Shown here: positions 1 to 4,998 of the stretch, piece by piece
Position numbering within the stretch: position 1 is the stretch's first letter
Layout of the letters: the number at the start of each line of letters is the position of its first letter
NCBI GenBank assembly: GCA_937858455.1
Contig: CALLYN010000126.1
Location: 1 to 6,533 of the forward strand
Reading direction: 5' to 3'
DNA: 6,533 nt
Source of the DNA: an uncultured Kouleothrix sp.
GTDB lineage: Bacteria; Chloroflexota; Chloroflexia; Chloroflexales; Roseiflexaceae
Notes under the pieces: model-generated
What the model was told of the DNA's origin: nothing
The model's database searches: none
What the model saw: the letters and a program-made list of their open reading frames with translations, nothing else
Position numbers and translations under genes: made by a program

Positions 1-7
1 TGGATAC

Positions 8-69
8 TTGGAGGGACGAAGTCCCTCCAAACCACCCTTTTCAAACAGCTTCTAAAGTAATCAGACGGA
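8..69 (-). repeat. Gene-end palindromic repeat, copy D (diverged)
   Basis: On the minus strand this copy starts 7 nt after the stop codon of the oxygenase gene (TAA at 79-77). It reads leader (TCCGTCTGATTAC, rc of 57-69), spacer, then a hairpin with perfect 10-bp arms (TTGGAGGGAC at 8-17 and its complement at 21-30) around a GAA triloop (TTC on the minus strand). The leader matches that of the copy at 4999-5062 at 10 of 13 positions. The stem sequence differs from the other copies but is fully paired. The minus strand has no U-tract after the stem, so a simple intrinsic terminator is not supported. Confidence 0.65.
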
Positions 70-76
70 GCAGCGA

Positions 77-1027
77 TTACTCCTTCTTCTTGCCGGCATC
101 GCCCGCGCTGCACCACGAGCCGTTCATGTGCACCACGTGGGCGACTCTCAGCTCGGTCGCCTCGTCGCCACTGCTCTCTGGGCGGAACTCGTCGTCGATC
201 GCCCAGGCGAACTGGTCGGCCTCGGGGTAGGCGGCGCGGTGGCGCGCCAGCCCCAGCGGCACCAGCCGCAGCCGCCGGTCGATCCACTCGCGATCCCACG
301 GCCCCTCCTCGACGATCTCCTCGGCCGCGCGAAATTCGTAGTAGATCGTGCGGCGCAGCGCGTTGCCCTGGGTGCGCGCTGAGCCGTGCACTACCATCAC
401 GTCGTGCAGCAGCACGTCGCCTGGCTCCATCTCTACGTCCAGCGCGTCGGGGTGCTCCCAGCCGTGCTCGTCGGCGATTGCGCACACGTCGTGGCGGCCC
501 GTCTGCGAGCCGGGCAGCACGCGCAGCGCGCCCGCGCCAATACGCGAGTGGTCGAGGTACAGGTCGAAGTTGAAGATCCGGTAGCGCCGCGGGTGCACCG
601 CGTCCTGGTGCCAGGGAATCGCCTCGCCGTCGCCCTCTTGCTTGAACACCATCGACTCGTACGTCGGCACGAAGTTTGGCCCGCACAGGCTCTCGGCCAC
701 GCCCAGCACCTGCGGGCTGCCCAGCAGCTCGAGCGAGGAAGCCTGGCCTTTGTTGTGCAGGTAGTTCACGCGGAACATCACGCGGCCGGCCGGGCGCTGG
801 GCGAACATAAAATCTTCGCTGCCCGGCTCGCGCGGGTCGGCGCGCATCCCATCCTCGATCCAGGCGTCGCCAGCCTGGCGCAGCCGCGCCAGCAGATCAG
901 CCGGGATCCACTGGCGCAAAATCAGGTAGCCGTGCTCGTCGAAAAAGTTGATCTGCTCGGGAGTCAGGTGGTGCGGCGTGGTGGGCGTAGCCTCGGGCAA
1001 TGGCAGCGGCGCGGTGAGTGTGGTCAT
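77..1027 (-). CDS. Phytanoyl-CoA dioxygenase (PhyH) family Fe(II)/2-oxoglutarate-dependent oxygenase
   Basis: A predicted cytoplasmic 316-aa oxygenase, a usual length for the PhyH family. These enzymes couple 2-oxoglutarate decarboxylation to hydroxylation of a small organic substrate. The jelly-roll core carries the iron-binding facial triad: H140-x-D142 in the stretch IPWHQDAVHP, and H214 in VVHGSA. R225 lies 11 residues after the last histidine, where the family binds the 2-oxoglutarate carboxylate. LTPEQINFFDEHGYLILRQW (residues 21-40) is the typical N-terminal segment. The start at 1027 is chosen because AAGGAGG stands 7 nt before the ATG; the frame stays open 46 codons further upstream but without such a site. 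The gene is divergent from an AraC-family regulator, a likely controller. The substrate cannot be read from the sequence; a PhyH member acting on a secondary metabolite, osmolyte or lipid would all fit. Confidence 0.92.
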   Translation of the reverse strand: MTTLTAPLPLPEATPTTPHHLTPEQINFFDEHGYLILRQWIPADLLARLRQAGDAWIEDGMRADPREPGSEDFMFAQRPAGRVMFRVNYLHNKGQASSLELLGSPQVLGVAESLCGPNFVPTYESMVFKQEGDGEAIPWHQDAVHPRRYRIFNFDLYLDHSRIGAGALRVLPGSQTGRHDVCAIADEHGWEHPDALDVEMEPGDVLLHDVMVVHGSARTQGNALRRTIYYEFRAAEEIVEEGPWDREWIDRRLRLVPLGLARHRAAYPEADQFAWAIDDEFRPESSGDEATELRVAHVVHMNGSWCSAGDAGKKKE

Positions 1028-1054
1028 TCGGGTTCCTCCTTGTGGGCGATCACG

Positions 1055-1060
1055 AGTATA
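1055..1060 (-). promoter_or_regulatory. Possible -10 box of the oxygenase gene
   Basis: On the minus strand the box reads TATACT inside ATTATACTCG, 27 nt before the start codon, which leaves a short leader containing the AAGGAGG site. The hexamer 17 bp upstream (AGAGGC) is a poor -35. A weak -35 next to a divergent AraC-type gene fits an activator-dependent promoter, but this is inference. The rest of the 1028-1290 gap holds two short inverted repeats (TTGCT at 1134-1138 with AGCAA at 1146-1150; AGCCGGC at 1150-1156 with GCCGGCT at 1171-1177) that could be operators. Neither is convincing alone. Confidence 0.35.
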
Positions 1061-1290
1061 ATCACACCATAGCATGCGCCTCTGCGAATTTCTTCTTGCT
1101 ATTGGCCAAGTTTTTCCGGGATTGTAAGGCACTTTGCTGGCGCGAAGCAAGCCGGCGCGCGGCACGAGCTGCCGGCTACGCTGCAGGGTCGGTCGGGCAG
1201 ATCGGCGATTGTTTTCGGTTTTGAAGCCACGCGGGGCTTTGGCGGGCGCGGGCCGCCTGGAGCGCCCGCCGAGCCCAGGGATTGCGAGCT

Positions 1291-2124
1291 ATGGCGCGAG
1301 GCAGCGAAGAATTCTCGGCATTTGGGCTGGCCGGGCACCACGGCGCCGTGCAGCCAATGGCGCACTATCACCGCCATCACGAGATCGAGCTGAACCTGGT
1401 GGTGCACGGCGCGCTGGAATACCTGTTTGGCGCCACGGCAGTCACGCTTCCGGCCGGCCGGCTGGCGCTGTTTTGGGGCGTGCTGCCGCATCGCGCTGCG
1501 CAGGCCGAGCCGGGCACGCAGCTCCACTGGCTTACCATCCCGCTGGGGATGTTTCTGAGCTGGCGGCTGCCGGCGGCGCTGACGCGGCAGGTGCTGTCGG
1601 GCTTGCCGGTGTGCGGCCAAGATGCCACGCGCGCAGCGATCGATGGCGCGCTGTTCGAGCAATGGCAGCGCGACCTGCGCTCGGGCGCGCCCGAGCGCTT
1701 CGCGATCGTGCAGCTCGAGATCGAGGCGCGGCTGCGCCGCCTGGCGCTTGGCATCGCCCCCGCCAGCGCTGGGCGTGCAGGCGGCGGCCCGGCCGGCGAG
1801 CGCAAGATCGAGCAGATCGCCCGGCTGATCGCCGAGCGCTACGCCGAGCCGCTGCGCGTAAGCGGCCTTGCCGACGCGGTTGGGCTGCACCCGCACTACG
1901 CCATGCAGCTCTTTCGTAAAACATTTGGGATGAGCCTGCTGGAGTACCTGGCGCAGCACCGCGTGGCGCATGCCCAGCGCCTGCTGCTCACCACCGACGC
2001 GTCTGTGGCGGCGATCGGGCTGGACTGCGGCTTTGGCTCGGCCAGCCAGTTCTACGCGGTGTTCAAGCGCGCGTGCGGCGTCGCGCCCGGCGCGTATCGC
2101 GCGGCGCTGGCTGCGCGCGGCTGA
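1291..2124 (+). CDS. AraC/XylS-family transcriptional regulator with N-terminal cupin domain
   Basis: A 277-aa DNA-binding regulator. Residues about 25-70 (HYHRHHEIELNLVVHG onward) match the cupin-type effector-binding half of AraC proteins that often sense sugars or other small molecules. Residues about 170-272 form the AraC DNA-binding domain with two helix-turn-helix units: the first near 189-210 (LADAVGLHPHYAMQLFRKTF) and the second near 237-260, followed by the family signature GFGSASQFYAVFKRACGVAPGAYR at about 247-270. The ATG at 1291 is preferred over a TTG at 1282; AGGGA about 9 nt upstream is a weak ribosome site. The gene is divergent from the PhyH-like oxygenase, with 263 bp between the starts, so it probably regulates that gene and itself. 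The ligand is unknown. A copy of the palindromic repeat starts directly at its stop codon. Confidence 0.93.
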   Translation: MARGSEEFSAFGLAGHHGAVQPMAHYHRHHEIELNLVVHGALEYLFGATAVTLPAGRLALFWGVLPHRAAQAEPGTQLHWLTIPLGMFLSWRLPAALTRQVLSGLPVCGQDATRAAIDGALFEQWQRDLRSGAPERFAIVQLEIEARLRRLALGIAPASAGRAGGGPAGERKIEQIARLIAERYAEPLRVSGLADAVGLHPHYAMQLFRKTFGMSLLEYLAQHRVAHAQRLLLTTDASVAAIGLDCGFGSASQFYAVFKRACGVAPGAYRAALAARG

Positions 2125-2190
2125 TACCAAATTCGCTTGATGACTGACACTTTGGTGGGGGTTTGGGCGCGGCGAAGCCGCCCCCAAATT
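2125..2190 (+). repeat. Gene-end palindromic repeat, copy A
   Basis: It begins on the base after the stop codon of the AraC-family gene. It has leader CCAAATTCGCTTGAT (2127-2141), a short spacer, ACACTTTGGTGGGGG, then a hairpin with 12-nt arms at 2162-2173 and 2177-2188 around GAA. One arm position is mismatched (TTTGGGCGCGGC against TTTGGGGGCGGC). It is nearly identical to the reverse complement of 4999-5062, so the two are clear copies in opposite orientation. The loop is GAA here, whereas the other three copies carry TTC when read leader to hairpin. Confidence 0.85.
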
Positions 2191-2202
2191 CCTTATTGTT
2201 AT

Positions 2203-2217
2203 GACTTACGCAGTTGG
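2203..2217 (+). repeat. GACTTACGCA motif, possible end of a mobile-element remnant
   Basis: GACTTACGCAGTTGG starts 13 nt after repeat copy A. From memory, GACTTACGCA is common at the ends of insertion sequences and MITEs in cyanobacteria and some Chloroflexota. No inverted partner (TGCGTAAGTC) is found in the window and there is no transposase. It could only be a remnant or a solo end, and may be chance. Confidence 0.25.
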
Positions 2218-2259
2218 CGAGCTCAGCCTTCGGCAGAGCGGTACCTCATTCCGTAGAGG

Positions 2260-2298
2260 TGTGCGGTTTTTCCGCGCTCCGCGCGGAAAAACCGCACA
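2260..2298. repeat. Perfect 18-bp hairpin with TCC triloop
   Basis: The arms at 2260-2277 (TGTGCGGTTTTTCCGCGC) and 2281-2298 are exact complements around TCC. It lies in the 217-bp gap between the convergent araC-like gene and the minus-strand membrane-protein cluster. It could end transcription from either side by structure alone, but neither strand shows a U-tract after the stem. Its loop differs from the GAA/TTC loop of the four repeat copies and it has no recognisable leader, so it is listed separately. Confidence 0.75.
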
Positions 2299-2305
2299 GC
2301 GTATG

Positions 2306-2337
2306 AAAAGGATGGCCGAGCGCCTGCGCAGCGGCCA
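2306..2337 (-). terminator. Weak candidate rho-independent terminator of the minus-strand cluster
   Basis: Read on the minus strand, a stem TGGCCG/CGGCCA (2337-2332 with 2318-2313) starts 4 nt after the stop codon at 2342 and is followed by TCCTTTT. The 6-bp stem has a 13-nt loop and the U-run is short, so it is a modest candidate. The strong hairpin at 2260-2298 just beyond it could serve as a back-up. Confidence 0.35.
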
Positions 2338-2341
2338 GCCG

Positions 2342-2695
2342 CTATTCCTCAGGCCGCCGATCGGGTGGCGTGGTGTCGGGCGGGGCAGGGGTATCGCCGG
2401 GCTGCTGGCGTTCGGGCTGCATATCCTCGAGCCCGGTCCAATCGCTCGTCAGCTCGCGCAGGAACTGGTTGCGCCGCGCGCGCGGCGGCTGGCCGGGCGC
2501 TATGTCTTCTTCGCCGGAGGAATGCCCGCGGTAGTAGGCGAACGCCAGCTGCAAACCGGCCAGCGCCATCCCAGCCAGGGCCAGCGCCAGCAGCTGTACG
2601 GCAGCCGCCGCGCCATCAGCCCAGGCATGAACTGCCAGCGCCAGCAGTGCGACGCCAGCGCCGATCAGCAAGCTTTCGATTAAATCGTTACGCAT
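2342..2695 (-). CDS. Small two-helix membrane protein of unknown function
   Basis: I do not recognise a family. The 117-aa product has two hydrophobic segments, about residues 5-24 (LIESLLIGAGVALLALAVHA) and 30-54, joined by a short polar turn. A hydrophilic, proline- and charge-rich tail of about 60 residues follows, beginning RGHSSGEEDIAPGQPPRARR and ending in PDRRPEE. The tail is probably cytoplasmic because of the arginine-rich stretch after helix 2; that is inference. The ATG at 2695 starts just before helix 1. A TTG at 2737 is in frame, and neither has a clear ribosome site. The gene follows the 67-aa membrane protein gene by 53 nt on the same strand, so it is probably the last gene of the methyltransferase cluster. 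Confidence 0.6.
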   Translation of the reverse strand: MRNDLIESLLIGAGVALLALAVHAWADGAAAAVQLLALALAGMALAGLQLAFAYYRGHSSGEEDIAPGQPPRARRNQFLRELTSDWTGLEDMQPERQQPGDTPAPPDTTPPDRRPEE

Positions 2696-2748
2696 GCGCG
2701 TGCTGCGATGGCGTGCGCGAGGCTGCTGGCAGAGCAAGGCAGCGGCAC

Positions 2749-2952
2749 TTAGCGCCGCTCACGGGCCGCCTGCTCGTCTTCCGGCCGCACCTCGCGCCCT
2801 TGGTCGAGCGTGTAGTTGCCGGTATCCTGGTACGTCGGGCGCTGTGCCTCGCGCACAATAATGCCGAGCTTCAGCAGCACCACGAAGCCGCCGAGCCCCA
2901 GCACCACCAGCGCGACCAAGCCGCACAGGGCGATCAGAGCGAATGAGAACAT
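2749..2952 (-). CDS. 67-aa single-helix membrane protein of unknown function
   Basis: A very short protein: residues 3-30 form one long hydrophobic segment (FALIALCGLVALVVLGLGGF and on), followed by a polar tail of about 35 residues rich in charged residues (REVRPEDEQAARERR at the C-terminus). No enzymatic motif is visible. The start is well supported: AAAGGAG stands about 6 nt before the ATG, and the ATG overlaps the methyltransferase stop codon by one base (TGATG), a classic translational-coupling arrangement. Together with the next small membrane protein it forms a three-gene cluster. It might anchor or regulate a partner at the membrane, but nothing in the sequence identifies one. Confidence 0.65.
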   Translation of the reverse strand: MFSFALIALCGLVALVVLGLGGFVVLLKLGIIVREAQRPTYQDTGNYTLDQGREVRPEDEQAARERR

Positions 2953-3812
2953 CACAGCTCCTTTGTTTCCCACCAGATCACCGCCGTCGGGCCAGGCTGC
3001 TCGTGCGGCGCCAGCCGGCCCTCGGCGTCGGGCCTCAGCAGGTCGGCGATGGCCGCGCGTAGTGTGGCGTCGGCGGTAGGGCTGGCGGGGGCGCGCAGGC
3101 GCCAGCGCAGATCGGCCAGCGCCTCGTCGGCGTCGAGGTAGCTGAAGCGATTGACCGTCGGCACCAGCGCGAGCTGGGCGGCGATGCCAAGCTGGTACAG
3201 CGCGTTCAGGCACTCGAGCGCGCCCGGCAGCGGCAGCCGCGGCTCGCCGTATAGGCGCTGCCAGAATGGGCTGACAACCGACGAAGGGTGGCGCAGGGCC
3301 AGCAGCAGGTAGCATTCGCGCCGTGCAACCGCATTCATGGCCAGCAGAAATGGCCCGATCTCGCGCACGCCGTACAGCACGTGCGCCGCGAGCGCCACGT
3401 CGCACGCGGCCACGTCGCCGGATGGCCAGCTCGACGCGCCGACGCGCACATTCGCCAGGCGCGCCTCGGCTATGCGCTGCTCAAGGTGCCCGCGCATGGC
3501 CGGCGAGGGCTCGAGCGCGAGCACCTCGGCGGCGGCGCCGGCCAGCAAGGGCTCGTAGCGCCCGCTGCCCGCGCCAATATCGAGCACTGTGTCGGCTGGG
3601 CGCAGGCGCGGCAGCACAAAGCGCATGAAGCCGTCGGGCTGCTGGCTGCGCTGGGCCGCCGCGGCAAACCGGGTGGCCTGGCCGGCCCAGAAATCGGGCT
3701 GGGGCGTGCCGGGCATTGGAATCGCCTCGGCCTGGGCGCGCTCGGCGTCGTACATTGCGCTCCAGGTCGCCAGCCAGTCGTGGCCGCCTGCGGCGGGGGC
3801 ATGCTGGTGCAT
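2952..3812 (-). CDS. Class I SAM-dependent methyltransferase
   Basis: A predicted cytoplasmic 286-aa methyltransferase. The Rossmann core begins with motif I, VLDIGAGSG at residues 76-84 (glycine loop that binds S-adenosylmethionine). Then comes LALEPSPAM at about 98-106, where E101 is the acidic residue expected to hold the ribose hydroxyls, and ACDVALAAHVLY at about 136-147 as motif IV. The N-terminal 60 residues (DWLATWSAMYDAERAQAEAI) are helical and probably form a lid. The acceptor cannot be named. The ATG at 3812 is preceded by AAAGGA with 8 nt spacing and by a TATAAT box. It is the first gene of a minus-strand cluster with two small membrane proteins, and its stop overlaps the next start. 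A 'methyltransferase domain-containing protein' label is as far as the sequence supports. Confidence 0.88.
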   Translation of the reverse strand: MHQHAPAAGGHDWLATWSAMYDAERAQAEAIPMPGTPQPDFWAGQATRFAAAAQRSQQPDGFMRFVLPRLRPADTVLDIGAGSGRYEPLLAGAAAEVLALEPSPAMRGHLEQRIAEARLANVRVGASSWPSGDVAACDVALAAHVLYGVREIGPFLLAMNAVARRECYLLLALRHPSSVVSPFWQRLYGEPRLPLPGALECLNALYQLGIAAQLALVPTVNRFSYLDADEALADLRWRLRAPASPTADATLRAAIADLLRPDAEGRLAPHEQPGPTAVIWWETKEL

Positions 3813-3840
3813 CGCTGGAATCCTTTCAAGCTACGCCTCC

Positions 3841-3846
3841 ATTATA
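3841..3846 (-). promoter_or_regulatory. -10 box of the methyltransferase cluster
   Basis: Minus-strand TATAAT, 28 nt before the methyltransferase start, which leaves room for a transcript start near 3834 and the AAAGGA site. The -35 is weak: TTGCCA is present but only 13 bp away. The region lies back to back with a plus-strand promoter candidate. Confidence 0.5.
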
Positions 3847-3848
3847 CA

Positions 3849-3878
3849 TGCTTTGCAGTTGGCAATACGTGGTATACT
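3849..3878 (+). promoter_or_regulatory. Candidate promoter for the nuclease-like gene and tsaE
   Basis: The -10 is TATACT at 3873-3878. The -35 could be TGCTTT (3849-3854, 18-bp spacer) or TTTGCA (3852-3857, 15-bp spacer). It is AT-rich within a high-GC window and overlaps the region that would carry the -35 of the divergent methyltransferase promoter. Confidence 0.45.
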
Positions 3879-3961
3879 AAAAGAGCCAACCCTTTTTCTA
3901 TGAAATCGATATCTGACAAGCTCCGATGCTTTCGCGCGCCCGAGGTACTATCGGCGATCGT

Positions 3962-3973
3962 ATATGTGCATAT
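3962..3973. promoter_or_regulatory. Operator-like inverted repeat
   Basis: ATATG and CATAT are exact inverted arms around TG, 26 nt before the ATG at 3999. It lies in an AT-rich patch and may be a protein-binding site or part of a second promoter. If translation starts at 3900 instead, it lies inside the coding region. Confidence 0.2.
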
Positions 3974-3998
3974 TGTTTTTCGCACTGTGAGAATCGCA

Positions 3999-4373
3999 AT
4001 GACAGCAGCACCTTCCTTGCGCGAGCTGACGCAACTAGCCCAGCAGGCCGGCTACGAGGTGATCGCCGCCAGCCAGCTGCGCCCGAACCGCTGGCTACTG
4101 ACGCTTGGCGCCGGCGCAGGCGCGCCAATGCTTGCGCTGGTGCAGGCGCGCCGGCTGGTCACCGCGGCCGATGTGCAGGATCTCGCCGAGCTGGTGCGGC
4201 TGCGGCGCGTCGCGCGCGGGCTGCTGCTGGCTTATGGCGGTAGCTTCAGCCCGGCGGCGCAGCGTACGCTGGCCGAGCTTTCCGACAACCGGCTGGTGCT
4301 GTGTACCACGCTGCCGCTCGCGCCCACCAGCGATGTGCCGCGCCAGGGCGCGCTCTGGCAGCCAGTACCGTGA
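3999..4373 (+). CDS. Small protein resembling a degenerate Mrr-type (restriction endonuclease-like) domain
   Basis: A 124-aa protein. The order of elements follows the Mrr_cat fold by eye: helix LRELTQLAQQAGYEV (7-21), strand with ALVQARR (46-52), helix around ADVQDLAELVRLRR (57-70), strand GLLLAYGG (74-81), helix FSPAAQRTLAEL (83-94), strand NRLVLC (97-102). Active Mrr domains carry an Asp in the early strands and a QxK motif. Here the second is Q49-A-R51 and no Asp is seen before it (RWLLTLGAGAGAPM), so catalysis is doubtful. The family call is inference from pattern. An in-frame ATG at 3900 would add 33 residues (MKSISDKLRC and on). I prefer 3999 because the extension lies in AT-rich, promoter-like sequence, although neither start has a strong ribosome site. 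The gene ends 19 nt before tsaE and is probably cotranscribed with it. Confidence 0.65.
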   Translation: MTAAPSLRELTQLAQQAGYEVIAASQLRPNRWLLTLGAGAGAPMLALVQARRLVTAADVQDLAELVRLRRVARGLLLAYGGSFSPAAQRTLAELSDNRLVLCTTLPLAPTSDVPRQGALWQPVP

Positions 4374-4387
4374 GCGGCGCGCATGTG

Positions 4388-4393
4388 CTACAA
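4388..4393 (+). promoter_or_regulatory. Possible extended -10 box directly before tsaE
   Basis: TGCTACAAT is an extended -10 (TGn plus TACAAT at 4388-4393). A transcript from it would start near 4400, at the second tsaE ATG (4402), giving a leaderless message. No clear -35 is visible. It may be chance; readthrough from the gene upstream would also express tsaE. Confidence 0.3.
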
Positions 4394-4920
4394 TGGAGCG
4401 CATGAAGTCGATCTCGCACGCCGTTCAGTCCCAGCATGTGCTGGATTGCATATCCCACAATGTCGCCCAGACGCTCCGCTACGGCCAGCGCCTCGGCGAG
4501 CTGCTGCGGCCGGGCGATCTGCTGCTGCTGCTCGGCGACTTTGGCGCCGGCAAAACCCACCTGATCAAAGGGATCGCGCAGGGCCTTGGCTCCGACGACA
4601 TGGTCAATAGCCCAAGCTTTGTGCTGATCAACGAGTATCGCGCCGGCGCACAGCACGGGCGCATGCCGATCTTCCACGCCGATCTCTACCGGATCGAAGA
4701 TCCCGACGAGCTTACCGGCATTGGGCTTGAGGAAGCCTGGGCCGGCGACGGCGTGTGCCTGATCGAGTGGGCCGAGCAGGCCGGCGGGCGCCTGCCGCAA
4801 GAGCACCTGGCGATCTACCTGCAGCACCTGGCTGAAACCAAGCGCACGCTGCGCCTGGTGCCGCACGGCGCGCGCTACGAGGCGCTGGTGGCCGAGTTCA
4901 AGAAAACCGCCTTTGCATGA
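4393..4920 (+). CDS. tsaE: tRNA threonylcarbamoyladenosine biosynthesis ATPase TsaE
   Basis: TsaE is the P-loop ATPase that works with the TsaB-TsaD complex to make N6-threonylcarbamoyladenosine at position 37 of ANN-decoding tRNAs in the cytoplasm. The 175-aa product shows every family landmark: Walker A GDFGAGKT (48-55), NSPSFVLINEY (72-82) matching the SPTF switch region, HADLYR (95-100) matching HxDLYR, and LIEWAEQ (123-129) with the conserved E-W pair. The length is normal with a slightly long N-terminus. Start: ATG at 4393 is the longest; ATG at 4402 (172 aa) is equally possible. Neither has a well-spaced ribosome site, and a -10-like TACAAT overlaps the first ATG. tsaB follows after 167 bp, so the usual tsaE-tsaB order is kept but split by two palindromic repeats. 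Confidence 0.97.
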   Translation: MERMKSISHAVQSQHVLDCISHNVAQTLRYGQRLGELLRPGDLLLLLGDFGAGKTHLIKGIAQGLGSDDMVNSPSFVLINEYRAGAQHGRMPIFHADLYRIEDPDELTGIGLEEAWAGDGVCLIEWAEQAGGRLPQEHLAIYLQHLAETKRTLRLVPHGARYEALVAEFKKTAFA

Positions 4921-4922
4921 TC

Positions 4923-4994
4923 TGATACGCTGTTCGCTTGAGCACGTATAGATTGTGTTGCACGACGTGGCTTCGCCACGTCGTGCAACACAAT
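4923..4994 (+). repeat. Gene-end palindromic repeat, copy C
   Basis: It starts 2 nt after the tsaE stop codon with TGATACGCTGTTCGCTTGAG (4923-4942), followed by CACGTATAG. It shares TTCGCTTGA-nn-ACGTA with the reverse complement of 4999-5062, and GATAC with copy A. The hairpin has perfect 20-bp arms (ATTGTGTTGCACGACGTGGC at 4952-4971, complement at 4975-4994) around TTC. Apart from the last three bases before the loop (GGC), its stem is unrelated in sequence to those of the other copies. It is tail to tail with copy B. Confidence 0.75.
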
Positions 4995-4998
4995 ACGA

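Noticed and set aside
8..30. Intrinsic terminator at the repeat hairpins.
   Set aside because: In all four copies the base run after the hairpin lacks a T-tract in the direction of transcription, so a standard rho-independent terminator is not supported.
386..1072. Plus-strand open frame of 228 codons opposite the oxygenase.
   Set aside because: Antisense shadow: composition dominated by H, V, A, R and L without recognisable motifs. The minus-strand gene has catalytic residues and a strong ribosome site.
1099..2187. Long minus-strand open frame (362 codons) opposite the AraC-family gene.
   Set aside because: It is the antisense shadow of a clear gene in high-GC DNA: low-complexity, rich in R, A, Q and P, no domain pattern, and it runs through repeat copy A.
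2216..2258. tRNA-like stretch: GCTCAG and GAGC resemble a D-arm, and ACCTC/GAGGT resembles an anticodon stem.
   Set aside because: The anticodon-like loop has 8 nt, no GTTCRA T-arm follows (the next sequence is the 18-bp hairpin), and no acceptor stem can be paired, so it is not a tRNA and at best a chance likeness.
3288..3998. Upstream part of a 361-codon plus-strand frame that continues into the nuclease-like gene.
   Set aside because: It lies antisense to the methyltransferase and crosses a promoter-like AT-rich region. Only the part from 3999 (or at most 3900) is a credible gene.
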